This document shows positions 24,817 through 32,067 of a DNA stretch of 38,222 bases, one piece after another (within the stretch, counting starts at the first letter, position 1; the number at the start of each line of letters is the position of its first letter). The translations under genes were made by a program, and so were the position numbers. Below the pieces are notes generated by a model that was given only the letters and a program-made list of their open reading frames with translations, did no database searches and was not told where the DNA came from. Source of the DNA: Erysipelotrichaceae bacterium (GTDB lineage: Bacteria > Bacillota_I > Bacilli_A > Erysipelotrichales > Erysipelotrichaceae); NCBI GenBank assembly GCA_017445225.1, contig JAFSUN010000002.1, forward strand, positions 1-38,222, in the 5' to 3' direction.

Positions 24817-25612
24817 CCAGCAGACTCCTTACGGTATCATCGATGATCACAAATTCCTGACCGGAAAGGCCGACGCCCTTGATGGCCGCTTCTCCGTCAC
24901 TGAAGCCCAGGACCTCTGCTTCCATAAGATAACGGTCCCGGTTGCGGAAGCTGTCCAGCCACTGCTTCCTTAACAGAAAGAACTTGCCATCGGCAGAATA
25001 CAGACAGCGCTCATCGATCAGCATGACTCCCTTAAACTGCCTTAAGGTCACCTTCAGTCTCCCGGCCATTCCGATTCTCAATTCGGTATCTTCCCCCAGT
25101 TCAAACTGGCCCTCATAGAGCACAGCATCATTGTCCCTGATGCCCAGCGATCCCACGCTGGTAAAATGGCAGGGATACTGGCGGCCGTTGCATTCAAACA
25201 GATATTGCGAATCCGCCCTGAAGACATCCAGTTTCTGCTGAGGGATCAGCGCCGTAATCCTCTTATCGTCACTCAGGAAGTCCACCCAGCCATTACCGAT
25301 CTCCAGCAGACAGCCGGCTTGCCGGGCCTTCAGTTTCACCTTCCTGCCGAAGGGATCCAGATATTCCAGAACTTCCTCGCCGTCCTCTACATGGGCCTGA
25401 AGGCTGACAAGAGCCCGGGTTACGCTGCCGGGAAAATACTGCCGCCACGAAGGCGCAGTGACCTCTGCCTTAACGCCATAGGTTTCCTGCAGTTCCCCTT
25501 CTCTTACCGCTGCACAGGGAAAAAGCCTTTCCTGGGCCTTGGGAACCAGAAACCGGCTGATCAGTAAGGCCGCCATCAGGAGCGCCGCTGCAACTATCAC
25601 CACTTTTTTCAT
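24809..25612 (-). CDS. Membrane-anchored adaptor-like protein of a MacAB-type exporter
   Basis: The product starts MKKVVIVAAALLMAALLISR, a single membrane anchor, followed by an extracytoplasmic domain of about 240 residues with beta-rich segments such as LVSLQAHVEDGEEVLEY and LRIGMAGRLKVTLRQFKG, typical of periplasmic-adaptor / HlyD-like barrels. The coiled-coil hairpin is short or absent. Position first in an adaptor-ATPase-permease set supports the call. A GTG two codons upstream is an alternative start; neither has a clear Shine-Dalgarno. Confidence 0.65.
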   Translation of the reverse strand: MKKVVIVAAALLMAALLISRFLVPKAQERLFPCAAVREGELQETYGVKAEVTAPSWRQYFPGSVTRALVSLQAHVEDGEEVLEYLDPFGRKVKLKARQAGCLLEIGNGWVDFLSDDKRITALIPQQKLDVFRADSQYLFECNGRQYPCHFTSVGSLGIRDNDAVLYEGQFELGEDTELRIGMAGRLKVTLRQFKGVMLIDERCLYSADGKFFLLRKQWLDSFRNRDRYLMEAEVLGFSDGEAAIKGVGLSGQEFVIIDDTVRSLLDD

Positions 25613-25628
25613 ACTCACTAAATAGGCA

Positions 25629-25659
25629 CAAAAAAAGCGAAGACCTCAGATCTTCGCTT
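25629..25659 (-). terminator. Terminator after the YitT-family gene
   Basis: A 9-bp stem (AAGCGAAGA / TCTTCGCTT) with a 7-base loop and about eight T on the minus strand; it begins within the stop codon of the YitT-family gene. No clear promoter follows before the adaptor gene 40 bases later, so read-through may feed that operon. Confidence 0.9.
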
Positions 25660-26515
25660 AATATGGCAGTTCGTTGAACCTTCCTACCAGTTTTTCCGAA
25701 TTCATGACGTTTATGAAGGCGTTGGGATCGATGGACAGGACCAGGTTCAGTACCTGCTGCTGTTCATAACGTCCGACGACGGTATAGACGATCTTCTTTT
25801 CCTGCTTGGTATAGTAGCCGATGCCGAACAGCTCGGTGCTGTTGTGGCGGAAGTTCTTGCGGATCTCCACCATGACCTCCTCTGCCTTGTCGGTGACGAT
25901 CAGGAAGCAGGAACGCTTGTAGCGCTTGTCAAACAGGTCGATGACCTGAGTCTGAACGAACTGGAAGATGATGCTGTATAGGGCACTTTCCCATCCGAAG
26001 ATGAAACCGCTGATCAGCAGCATGCCCACGTTCATGATCAGGATCGTATTCCACATCGATTTCTGCTTCTTCTTGGCATAGTAGATGGAGATGAAATCCG
26101 TGCCGCCGCCGCAGCCGCCGCTGGACAGGACCAGCGTGCCGGCCAGGCCGCCGAGAATGCCGCCGAATACCGTTATCAGCAGCATGTCACTGGTTACGTT
26201 GAAGGTCGGAAACAGATCCGTAAAGATCGAAACCAGCATGAAGTCGAGAACCGACAGGTAGGTAAAGCGCTTGCCCACGGTCTTATAGACCAGGATGGCG
26301 CAGGGAACATTGAACAGAGCGTAAAGCAGACCGTAGCTGATCTTCAGGTTGAAGAACTGAGCTGCGGAACGGGAGATCAGAACTGACAGACCGGAGAACC
26401 CACCCGGCACCAGATTGCCGGCATGAACAAAGGATTTCATGTTAAGAGCATAGATGGTGGCGCTGACGACGATCAGGGCTACATCTCTTACTAACGATCT
26501 CTTGTTGGTCTCCAT
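25658..26515 (-). CDS. YitT-family membrane protein
   Basis: The 285-residue protein has five or six hydrophobic segments (about 10-185) including the family stretch HAGNLVPGGFSGLSVL and the Gly-rich SSGGCGGGTDFISIYYAKKK, then a soluble C-terminal domain (about 200-285) of the DUF2179 type with the ending LSIDPNAFINVMNSEKLVGRF. Family function is not settled; transport or transport regulation has been proposed. A consensus-like promoter lies directly upstream. Confidence 0.92.
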   Translation of the reverse strand: METNKRSLVRDVALIVVSATIYALNMKSFVHAGNLVPGGFSGLSVLISRSAAQFFNLKISYGLLYALFNVPCAILVYKTVGKRFTYLSVLDFMLVSIFTDLFPTFNVTSDMLLITVFGGILGGLAGTLVLSSGGCGGGTDFISIYYAKKKQKSMWNTILIMNVGMLLISGFIFGWESALYSIIFQFVQTQVIDLFDKRYKRSCFLIVTDKAEEVMVEIRKNFRHNSTELFGIGYYTKQEKKIVYTVVGRYEQQQVLNLVLSIDPNAFINVMNSEKLVGRFNELPY

Positions 26516-26543
26516 ACCGCTTCCTCCTGCTCTACGGCACTCT

Positions 26544-26571
26544 ATTATATTCTTTTTAAGGGGCTTTTCAA
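26544..26571 (-). promoter_or_regulatory. Promoter of the YitT-family gene
   Basis: TTGAAA (26566-26571), 16-base spacer, perfect TATAAT (26544-26549), about 30 bases before the AGGAGG. Confidence 0.75.
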
Positions 26572-26581
26572 CATAAAAAAG

Positions 26582-26611
26582 AAAAAAAAGCGCAGGACTA
26601 ACATCCTTCGC
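26582..26611 (-). terminator. Terminator overlapping the end of ridA
   Basis: GCG-x-AGGA pairs with TCCT-x-CGC (one mismatch) around a 6-base loop, followed by eight T on the minus strand. The 5' arm and loop encode the last Cys-Glu-Gly-Cys and stop of ridA. Confidence 0.75.
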
Positions 26612-27038
26612 ATTTTTCGCATTTTCGGTTGGTGTTCCGGGCCTGTTCGTACTTCAGCGTATCGATGACCAGGCATTCGATCTCCACCATCGCTCCCTTG
26701 GGCAGAGCCGCGACCTGAACGCAGCTGCGGGCCGGATAGGGCTCGTCAAAGTATGAGGCATAGACCTCGTTCATGGCCTGGAAATCTCCCATGTTCTGCA
26801 GGAATACCGTGGTCTTGACGATGTGACGGGTTTCCAGTCCCATCTCCTCAAGAATGGCGAGGATGTTCTGCATGACCTGATGGGTCTGCTGACCAATGCC
26901 GCCCGGTACCAGTTCATTGGTAAGGGGATCAATGGGAAGCTGACCGGACAGGTAGACGAAGTCCGACAGTTTTATGGCCGGTGAATAGGGACCGACGTCC
27001 TTAGGGCCGTTGGCAGCCCTGATGCACTTAGTAAACAT
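26598..27038 (-). CDS. ridA: RidA-family enamine/imine deaminase with Cys-rich tail
   Basis: RidA hydrolyses reactive 2-aminoacrylate-type enamines released by PLP enzymes. The core (1-128) has the family marks GPYSPAIK, VYLSGQLP, the catalytic-site Arg in PARSCVQVAALPKGAMVEIEC and the terminal Glu. Length is 146 against about 124-130. The extra end (NTNRKCEKCEGC) carries three Cys spaced by two residues, partly encoded by the terminator stem. Weak Shine-Dalgarno, and it starts two bases after the membrane peptide gene, so coupled translation is likely. Confidence 0.92.
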   Translation of the reverse strand: MFTKCIRAANGPKDVGPYSPAIKLSDFVYLSGQLPIDPLTNELVPGGIGQQTHQVMQNILAILEEMGLETRHIVKTTVFLQNMGDFQAMNEVYASYFDEPYPARSCVQVAALPKGAMVEIECLVIDTLKYEQARNTNRKCEKCEGC

Positions 27039-27040
27039 TT

Positions 27041-27196
27041 TTATCTTTTACGCCGGAAGGCATAGTAATCGGCTTCCTGACGCAGATGCCGGGCTGTTAC
27101 CCGCAGAGAAACCACGTGGATGCAGATCACGACAAAGGCGACCAGCACCAGCAGAATGGCTAATATGGACATGTAGTCATTGGTTCCTTCCAGCAT
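27041..27196 (-). CDS. Small single-pass membrane protein, 51 residues
   Basis: Read directly: the product starts MLEGTNDYMSILAILLVLVA, has one membrane helix (about 10-30) and a basic cytoplasmic end (ending EADYYAFRRKR). AGGAGG is well placed before the ATG, and an extended -10 promoter lies just upstream, which supports a real gene. It ends two bases before ridA. I do not recognise the family; a small membrane regulator is possible but unproven. Confidence 0.7.
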   Translation of the reverse strand: MLEGTNDYMSILAILLVLVAFVVICIHVVSLRVTARHLRQEADYYAFRRKR

Positions 27197-27217
27197 CTTT
27201 CTTCCTCCTACAAGGGG

Positions 27218-27226
27218 ATTATAGCA
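27218..27226 (-). promoter_or_regulatory. Extended -10 promoter before the small membrane protein
   Basis: TGCTATAAT, a perfect -10 with the TGn extension; no -35 at the normal distance (TTGACT lies 23 bases away). It sits inside an imperfect palindrome (27214-27234). Confidence 0.55.
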
Positions 27227-27256
27227 TAACCCCCGTTTTTTTCTCCAGTCAATTGC

Positions 27257-27814
27257 CTAGTTGCCGTACTGCCTTAAGCCGCAGACAAACAGATCCGTCA
27301 GCATCACCGGCATCATCACGATGTTGATGATGCGGTAAATGGAAGCTCCCTGAGCGATCCTTTCGATGCCGATGGCGGTGGATCCGGAAGCCAGCGAATA
27401 GACGATGTAGCCGCCCAGAATGGCGCTCTTGGCGATGAAAACGGCCCAGTAGAGAATGATCGAGCGGCTGATGTGCAGATAATTTTCCGGCCGCTTTTTC
27501 GTAAACAGATAGGCACCGGATAAAACCATGAGAATGATCTCTTCGATCCTGATCACCTTGACGGCCGTCTTGATCAGCGCCATGGAAGTTGAGGAATAGT
27601 CCAGGCCATAGACCAGTACCCGGCCCATGAAAGCCTTCATCACCCTCTCATCCCCAGCCAGTTTCAGCAAGTCGGCGGTAACCCGGCAGTCCATCAGGCT
27701 CTTGGCGAAGATGACCTCATAAAACATCTCTGACAGCCATAGGAAAACGATGACCATGAAGATGGCAAAGCAGCGCTTATCGTAATCATCCAGAAAACCG
27801 TCAATGATCTTCAT
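27257..27814 (-). CDS. Hypothetical integral membrane protein
   Basis: The 185-residue protein is not recognised. It has four likely membrane helices (about residues 14-34, 90-105, 119-140 and 158-178) separated by short basic or polar loops, and no signal peptide. The start overlaps the trmL end by 14 bases, so it belongs to the rdgB-traX-like-trmL operon. No catalytic motif is visible. A function cannot be given. Confidence 0.7.
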   Translation of the reverse strand: MKIIDGFLDDYDKRCFAIFMVIVFLWLSEMFYEVIFAKSLMDCRVTADLLKLAGDERVMKAFMGRVLVYGLDYSSTSMALIKTAVKVIRIEEIILMVLSGAYLFTKKRPENYLHISRSIILYWAVFIAKSAILGGYIVYSLASGSTAIGIERIAQGASIYRIINIVMMPVMLTDLFVCGLRQYGN

Positions 27815-28331
27815 CCCACTGATTCCTTTCCACGAAGTCCGGGCCCTTCAGTACTTCATCTCTGGCCAGACCCGGATAGTCCAGCTGTCTCAATACTTCA
27901 TAGACCATGATCGCCACGCAGTTGCTGAGATTCAGGCTGCGGGCCTCAGCTACCATCGGCAGCCGGATGCCGTGGTCCATGTGATCCTTCAGAATGTGCT
28001 TCGGTATTCCGGTAGACTCCTTACCGAACACCAGCCAGATGTCCCCTTCCAGCTCATCATAGCGGAATTCACCAGGAGCCCGGTGACCGTATCTGGTCAG
28101 AAAGAAGATGTTTTTGGGCTGGTTAGTGGCCATGAATTCTTCCCAGCAGGTGTATTCATGGATCTCGGCCTCCAGAATGTAATCCATGGCGGCCCGCTTC
28201 AGATGCTTCTCATTGAGGACAAAGCCATAGGGCTTGATCAGATGCAGAACGGCACCGGAAGCCATGCAAAGCCGCACGATGTTGCCGGTATTCTGGGGGA
28301 TCTCCGGCTGATATAAGACGACATTAATCAT
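27801..28331 (-). CDS. trmL: tRNA (cytidine/uridine-34 2'-O-)-methyltransferase TrmL
   Basis: SpoU-class SAM-dependent enzyme that methylates the wobble ribose of tRNA-Leu isoacceptors. The 176-residue, single-domain protein has the three SPOUT motifs: PEIPQNTGNIVRLC near the start, LVFGKESTGIP near 100 and RSLNLSNCVAIMVYE near 133, forming the trefoil knot. Length is slightly above the usual 155-160 because of the C-terminal end. It overlaps its neighbours by 8 and 14 bases, indicating one operon. Confidence 0.94.
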   Translation of the reverse strand: MINVVLYQPEIPQNTGNIVRLCMASGAVLHLIKPYGFVLNEKHLKRAAMDYILEAEIHEYTCWEEFMATNQPKNIFFLTRYGHRAPGEFRYDELEGDIWLVFGKESTGIPKHILKDHMDHGIRLPMVAEARSLNLSNCVAIMVYEVLRQLDYPGLARDEVLKGPDFVERNQWDEDH

Positions 28332-28971
28332 AAAGAATTACCTTCAGCAAATATATGACTGCTACATGCAGCGGATAGTAGGCATAAAACAGATGCTGGA
28401 ACTTCTTGTTCCCTTCCCGGCCGCTGTACAGCATCAGCAGAAGCGCACTGATCAGTGAGAGATGCTGAACCGGGGCTGAATGGCCGAAGCTGACAAACAG
28501 GAAATTCAGAACCGCCCAGGCGGGAATGATCAGTTTCCAGTCATCCTTCAGATAATGAAACACCAGCATCAAGCCGATCCCATACAGGCCATACTGGACG
28601 TTGAGTCCCAGGGCGGACAGGATCACCAGGCCGGTAAACAGATACTGTTTTTCTTCCAGCGTCCAGACGGTCAGAAAGCCCAGGGCCAGGGAGATCAGGG
28701 CATTGCCCATCTGATCACCCATCAGGTAATAGAGGATCACCTGCATCGCTGCTCCCCAGCCCAGCATCCTTAACACGTAGCGGTGCCGGCTGGAGGTATG
28801 GAGATAGCTCTCATTACAGAGATAAACAAAGATCGGGAAGGCCAGCCGGCCGATGGCCCTTAACCAGGTTGCTCCGGGATAAAGGAAGGCGCCGACATGG
28901 TCGACCGTCATGGCCAGACAGGCGATCAGTTTAAGTTGAAAACCGCTAAGCTGTTTCTTCATTCTTCTCAT
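28324..28971 (-). CDS. TraX-family membrane protein
   Basis: The 215-residue protein has seven or so hydrophobic segments and the family start: KLIACLAMTVDHVGAFLYPG followed by WLRAIGRLAFPIFVYL. TraX of the F plasmid acetylates pilin, and chromosomal homologues are widespread in Bacillota with unknown acceptor; no conjugation gene is nearby, so transfer is not implied. It overlaps rdgB by 26 bases and trmL by 8. Confidence 0.85.
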   Translation of the reverse strand: MRRMKKQLSGFQLKLIACLAMTVDHVGAFLYPGATWLRAIGRLAFPIFVYLCNESYLHTSSRHRYVLRMLGWGAAMQVILYYLMGDQMGNALISLALGFLTVWTLEEKQYLFTGLVILSALGLNVQYGLYGIGLMLVFHYLKDDWKLIIPAWAVLNFLFVSFGHSAPVQHLSLISALLLMLYSGREGNKKFQHLFYAYYPLHVAVIYLLKVILYD

Positions 28972-29539
28972 TAAGATAGGCCAGCAGAGCTCTCGTGGCC
29001 TGACCGCGGTGCGAGATGCTGTTCTTCTGTTCAGGAGTCAGCTGGGCGGAGGTCATTCCGTACTGGGGAACCAGGAAGATCGGATCGTAGCCGAAGCCGT
29101 TGTTGCCCCGGGGTTCCTCGGCGATCTCGCCTTCCATGACGCCGACAAAGGTCCTAGCCTTTTTTTCGCCTTCCACTAAGGCGATGGCACAGACGAAGCG
29201 GGCACTGCGGTCCGCCGCTCCCCTGACTCTTTCGATCAGGACCCGGTTCTTGTAGGCATAGTCGTGGCCGGCCAGATAGCGGGCGGAATGGATGCCCGGC
29301 TCATTGTTGAGACAGGTGATTTCCAGGCCGGAATCATCGGCGATGGTCATCATGTTGACGCTGCGGTTGACGGAAAAGGCCTTGATCAGGGCATTGGCCT
29401 CAAAGGTATCACCGGTCTCTTCCACTTCAATGTGTTCGATCTCGCTGAGATCATGCACCTTATAGCCTAACGGCTCCAGCATTTCCCTGTATTCTCTGAC
29501 CTTGTTCGGGTTTCCGGTCGCAATCATGATATCCTTCAT
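28946..29539 (-). CDS. rdgB: XTP/dITP diphosphatase (RdgB/HAM1 family)
   Basis: The enzyme removes non-canonical purine triphosphates (XTP, dITP) from the pool by cutting to the monophosphate. Motifs: IATGNPNKVREYREML at the start, DDSGLEI with the metal-binding Asp near 67, PGIHSARY, FGYDPIFL near 145 and SHRGQATRAL near the end. I prefer the ATG giving MKDIMIATGNP (197 residues) because GGAGG is eight bases before it; an ATG two codons upstream is too close. First gene of its operon. Confidence 0.95.
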   Translation of the reverse strand: MKDIMIATGNPNKVREYREMLEPLGYKVHDLSEIEHIEVEETGDTFEANALIKAFSVNRSVNMMTIADDSGLEITCLNNEPGIHSARYLAGHDYAYKNRVLIERVRGAADRSARFVCAIALVEGEKKARTFVGVMEGEIAEEPRGNNGFGYDPIFLVPQYGMTSAQLTPEQKNSISHRGQATRALLAYLNEKNEETA

Positions 29540-29562
29540 CTTCATACCCTCCGATCACAGAA

Positions 29563-29591
29563 ATAATAGTAGATTTTTCGTCAATTGGCAA
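29563..29591 (-). promoter_or_regulatory. Promoter of the rdgB operon
   Basis: TTGCCA (29586-29591), 17-base spacer, TATTAT (29563-29568). Confidence 0.6.
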
Positions 29592-29597
29592 GAAAGA

Positions 29598-29615
29598 CGC
29601 AGAATCGTCTCTGCG
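29598..29615 (-). terminator. Terminator after the RraA-family gene
   Basis: A 6-bp stem (CGCAGA / TCTGCG) with a 6-base loop, followed on the minus strand by a T-rich but interrupted tract. It starts two bases past the stop codon. Confidence 0.6.
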
Positions 29616-29617
29616 CC

Positions 29618-30589
29618 CTAAATCGTATAATGCCCTTCCTCCGGCCTAATGGCATCCGGGTTCTTGGTGCGGGGCCCCTTCATCTGCCGGCGGGCTTCTT
29701 CCGGATGATCACGCATGAATTTCATCCATTTTACGTCTTCCGTGAAGTCCAGATGCTGATAATCGGCCGCCTTAGAGCTGGTCTTAAGCCATTGCAGGAA
29801 CTCGTCCCACATCTCATCACTCCACAGATTGTCGATCTGCGTCGCGCTGTAGCGGCCCTCGCGCAGGCATTCAAAGCCGAAATCATCCCGCAGGTGCCGC
29901 TTTTCCGCCCGGTCAGCTACCTTTTCCGCCAGATAGCTCGGTATGAAGGTGACTCCCTCATTGGAACCGAAGACAATGTCGCCGGGCAGGCAGACAGCCT
30001 CGCCGATCCGGCAGGGACCGTTATGGTCGGTCATGACGTAGTCCCTGATCGGGGTCGGATGCACGTTGCGGTAGTAGATCTGGATGCCGTCGATCTTTCT
30101 GATCTGGTCCAGATCCCGGATGGCCCCCCAGACGACAGCCCCGCCCCTGACGGTCTTCTTCTTCAGCTGGGTGGACAGATTGCCGCCGAAGAAGGTCCCA
30201 TAAGCCCCCTTGTCGAACATGTCGACGACCATGACATCATCCTCCACCAGGCGGTCGACCGCGGACTTGTTATAGCCGCCCTTAAAGCCCTGTTCTCTGG
30301 CTTCAGATGTAGCCACATAGTGAAGATCCGGCCTTAACGGCATGCAGGTGCAGGTCACGGCCCTTCCTACCAGCCGGTCCTCATTGCCCATCGCATGGGT
30401 ATGCTGCAGGTGAGTCTCGCTCTGGAATTCATAGCCCTGGGAAAAAGGCAGTCCCCAGACTTCTTCCAGTGTCAGTTTTCTCAGTCGGTTCAAAACGGTG
30501 ACCGGCACTTCCGGCCGGCCGTCAGCCATGCGCTTCCCCTGCCATAAGGGGGTCAGGGCGATGACTTCTTCCCTGCTTCTAAAAAACAT
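29618..30589 (-). CDS. RraA / HMG-aldolase family protein with C-terminal extension
   Basis: The core (about residues 45-225) has the RraA-like pattern GAVVWGAIRDLDQIRKI, where the family places its Arg-Asp active pair, preceded by the Gly-rich AYGTFFGGNLSTQL. Catalytic members are metal-dependent aldolases or decarboxylases; E. coli RraA is an RNase E regulator. The 323 residues exceed the usual 160-230: the last 90 or so (Trp- and Glu-rich) are an extension. I start at the ATG with AGAGG five bases upstream, not at a TTG 13 codons earlier that lies in a terminator-like hairpin. Confidence 0.82.
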   Translation of the reverse strand: MFFRSREEVIALTPLWQGKRMADGRPEVPVTVLNRLRKLTLEEVWGLPFSQGYEFQSETHLQHTHAMGNEDRLVGRAVTCTCMPLRPDLHYVATSEAREQGFKGGYNKSAVDRLVEDDVMVVDMFDKGAYGTFFGGNLSTQLKKKTVRGGAVVWGAIRDLDQIRKIDGIQIYYRNVHPTPIRDYVMTDHNGPCRIGEAVCLPGDIVFGSNEGVTFIPSYLAEKVADRAEKRHLRDDFGFECLREGRYSATQIDNLWSDEMWDEFLQWLKTSSKAADYQHLDFTEDVKWMKFMRDHPEEARRQMKGPRTKNPDAIRPEEGHYTI

Positions 30590-30614
30590 ACAAACCTCTC
30601 TGACTTCTTTACGC

Positions 30615-30634
30615 AAAAAACGGGACAAACCCCG
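30615..30634 (-). terminator. Terminator-like hairpin in the RraA-family leader
   Basis: CGGG / CCCG with a 6-base loop followed by six T on the minus strand, between the promoter and the gene's ribosome-binding site. A second hairpin (30648-30669: GATGA-TTGT / ACAA-TCATC) lies just before it. Position suggests an attenuator. Confidence 0.5.
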
Positions 30635-30675
30635 ATAATATGCTCCTGATGATTGTAAACAACCTCATCAAGAAC

Positions 30676-30684
30676 ATTCTATCA
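30676..30684 (-). promoter_or_regulatory. Extended -10 promoter of the RraA-family gene
   Basis: TGATAGAAT, an extended -10; no good -35 at 16-18 bases. The predicted start is at the first leader hairpin. Confidence 0.45.
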
Positions 30685-30710
30685 CACTTGCCGCCGTTTG
30701 TTTAGTCAAC

Positions 30711-30734
30711 AAAAAAAGCGGAGGAACTCCGCTT
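30711..30734 (-). terminator. Terminator of the MgtC-family gene
   Basis: An 8-bp stem (AAGCGGAG / CTCCGCTT), 3-base loop, and a run of seven T on the minus strand, eight bases after the stop. Confidence 0.9.
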
Positions 30735-30741
30735 GGCATGA

Positions 30742-31395
30742 TCAGATGACTTCGACGGAAATGATCTTGTCAGAACTGCTCAGTTCTCTGACGACCTTTT
30801 CCGGGGAACTGTCCTTGTAGGTGACGGCGTCGCAATAGAGATACCAGCCGTTCTTGCCGTCGGAAGTAAAGCGGTTCTGGCCAACGACGTTAAAGTGATT
30901 GCGGCTCAGCACCTCCATTACTTCATCGATTCCGTCATCATGCATCATGTGCACCTTGAGCTTGATGCCCATGTTCAGGCTGTTATGCGGCAGATAGCGC
31001 AGCAGGACGTGCTGAATGATGACGATGAGGATCGTCGCCACCCCGCCCAGCAGGTACATCCCGGCGCCATAGGCCAATCCGATGGCCGAAGTGGCCCAGA
31101 TGCCGGTGGCCGTGGTCAGACCGTGAACCATGTCCTGGCGGACGAAGATGATGCCGGCACCCAGAAAGCCGATGCCGGAAACGACCTGGGCCGCAATGCG
31201 GGCCGGATCGCCGGCATTGATGTCGGTAAACCCATACTTGGAGATCAGCATCAGCAGGCAGGCTCCGACCGATACCATCGTATGGGTACGGATGCCGGCC
31301 TCCTTGGACCGGAAGTATCTTTCAAAGCCGATGATGATTCCGGCTGCCATGGCCGCCAGAAGACGCAAAAGCCATTCAGCTTCAAACATTTTCAT
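30742..31395 (-). CDS. MgtC/SapB-family membrane protein
   Basis: The 217-residue protein has the MgtC N-terminal membrane domain (residues 5-140, four or five helices) with the family stretches AAGIIIGFERYFRSKEAGIRT and QVVSGIGFLGAGIIF, and an ACT-like C-terminal domain (about 150-217). Family members help growth at low magnesium or inside hosts, and some inhibit the ATP synthase; the role here is unknown. A perfect TATAAT lies 26 bases upstream. It is a single-gene unit. Confidence 0.93.
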   Translation of the reverse strand: MKMFEAEWLLRLLAAMAAGIIIGFERYFRSKEAGIRTHTMVSVGACLLMLISKYGFTDINAGDPARIAAQVVSGIGFLGAGIIFVRQDMVHGLTTATGIWATSAIGLAYGAGMYLLGGVATILIVIIQHVLLRYLPHNSLNMGIKLKVHMMHDDGIDEVMEVLSRNHFNVVGQNRFTSDGKNGWYLYCDAVTYKDSSPEKVVRELSSSDKIISVEVI

Positions 31396-31420
31396 TTATA
31401 TCACCCTGTTTCTTTTTTTC

Positions 31421-31426
31421 ATTATA
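31421..31426 (-). promoter_or_regulatory. -10 of the MgtC-family gene
   Basis: A perfect TATAAT; no convincing -35 is seen upstream, where the rplT terminator lies. Confidence 0.45.
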
Positions 31427-31449
31427 CACCATTTTCTCCCTGAGGCACG

Positions 31450-31473
31450 AAAAAACACGGCTGAGCCGTGTTT
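31450..31473 (-). terminator. Terminator of the infC-rpmI-rplT operon
   Basis: A 9-bp stem (AAACACGGC / GCCGTGTTT) with a 3-base loop and six T on the minus strand, six bases past rplT. Confidence 0.9.
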
Positions 31474-31479
31474 CATTCA

Positions 31480-31839
31480 CTAAGCGTTGATGGCTTCCTT
31501 GGCCTTGTTGACTAAGGCTGTGAATCCCTTCGGATCATGGATGGCGATCTCGGACAGCATCTTTCTGTTGACTTCGATGTTGGCGAGCTTTAAGCCATGC
31601 ATTAACAGTGAATAGTTGATATCGTTGGCATGAGCTGCAGCATTGATACGGGCGATCCATAACTTGCGCATTTCTCTCTTGAGCTGCTTTCTGTCACGGT
31701 AAGCATACTTTAAGGAGTGCATTACCTGTTCATGAGCAGTACGGTATAAGGCATGCTTGCTGCCGAAATAGCCCTTGGCTAACTTTAAGGTTCTCTTACG
31801 ACGGTTTCTTGAAACGGTTCCATTATTTGCTCTTGGCAT
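31480..31839 (-). CDS. rplT: 50S ribosomal protein L20
   Basis: bL20 is an early 23S rRNA binder and the known autoregulator of infC-rpmI-rplT. The 119-residue product starts [20 protein letters not shown] and has [19 protein letters not shown] and [17 protein letters not shown]. Length is typical. It lies 13 bases after rpmI and ends just before the terminator. The leader with pairing partners for L20-type control is upstream of infC. Confidence 0.98.
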   Translation of the reverse strand: MPRANNGTVSRNRRKRTLKLAKGYFGSKHALYRTAHEQVMHSLKYAYRDRKQLKREMRKLWIARINAAAHANDINYSLLMHGLKLANIEVNRKMLSEIAIHDPKGFTALVNKAKEAINA

Positions 31840-31852
31840 TCTTACTTACCTC

Positions 31853-32047
31853 CTAACCCTGTAACAGCTCTTTGATGCGCTTGTAATCGCTGTGTGAAAT
31901 CAGAGCTGACTTTCTTAAATGCACTTTCTGCTTGTGTGTTTTTCTCGGGGCTAAGTGTGAGGTATAGGCATGGCCTCTCTTGAGCTTGCCGGTACCTGTT
32001 TCATGAACGCGCTTTGCTAAGGCACGCTTGGTCTTCATCTTTGGCAT
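31853..32047 (-). CDS. rpmI: 50S ribosomal protein L35
   Basis: The 64-residue bL35 begins [20 protein letters not shown] and has the conserved [19 protein letters not shown]. It is a small basic protein of the large subunit. It lies between infC and rplT, with 20 and 13 bases of spacing and a GGAGG upstream. Length is normal. Confidence 0.97.
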   Translation of the reverse strand: MPKMKTKRALAKRVHETGTGKLKRGHAYTSHLAPRKTHKQKVHLRKSALISHSDYKRIKELLQG

Positions 32048-32067
32048 AATCTGTTCCTCCCATTTGT

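Noticed and set aside
28324-28971. TraX-like gene as a sign of a conjugative element
   Set aside because: No relaxase, pilus or transfer gene is near, and chromosomal TraX-like genes are common in Bacillota.
29585-30337. Plus-strand open frame of 250 codons opposite the RraA-family gene
   Set aside because: No motif and no start signal; the opposite strand holds a conserved protein.
30615-30700. T-box riboswitch before the RraA-family gene
   Set aside because: The leader is far too short and lacks the T-box sequence and specifier stem.
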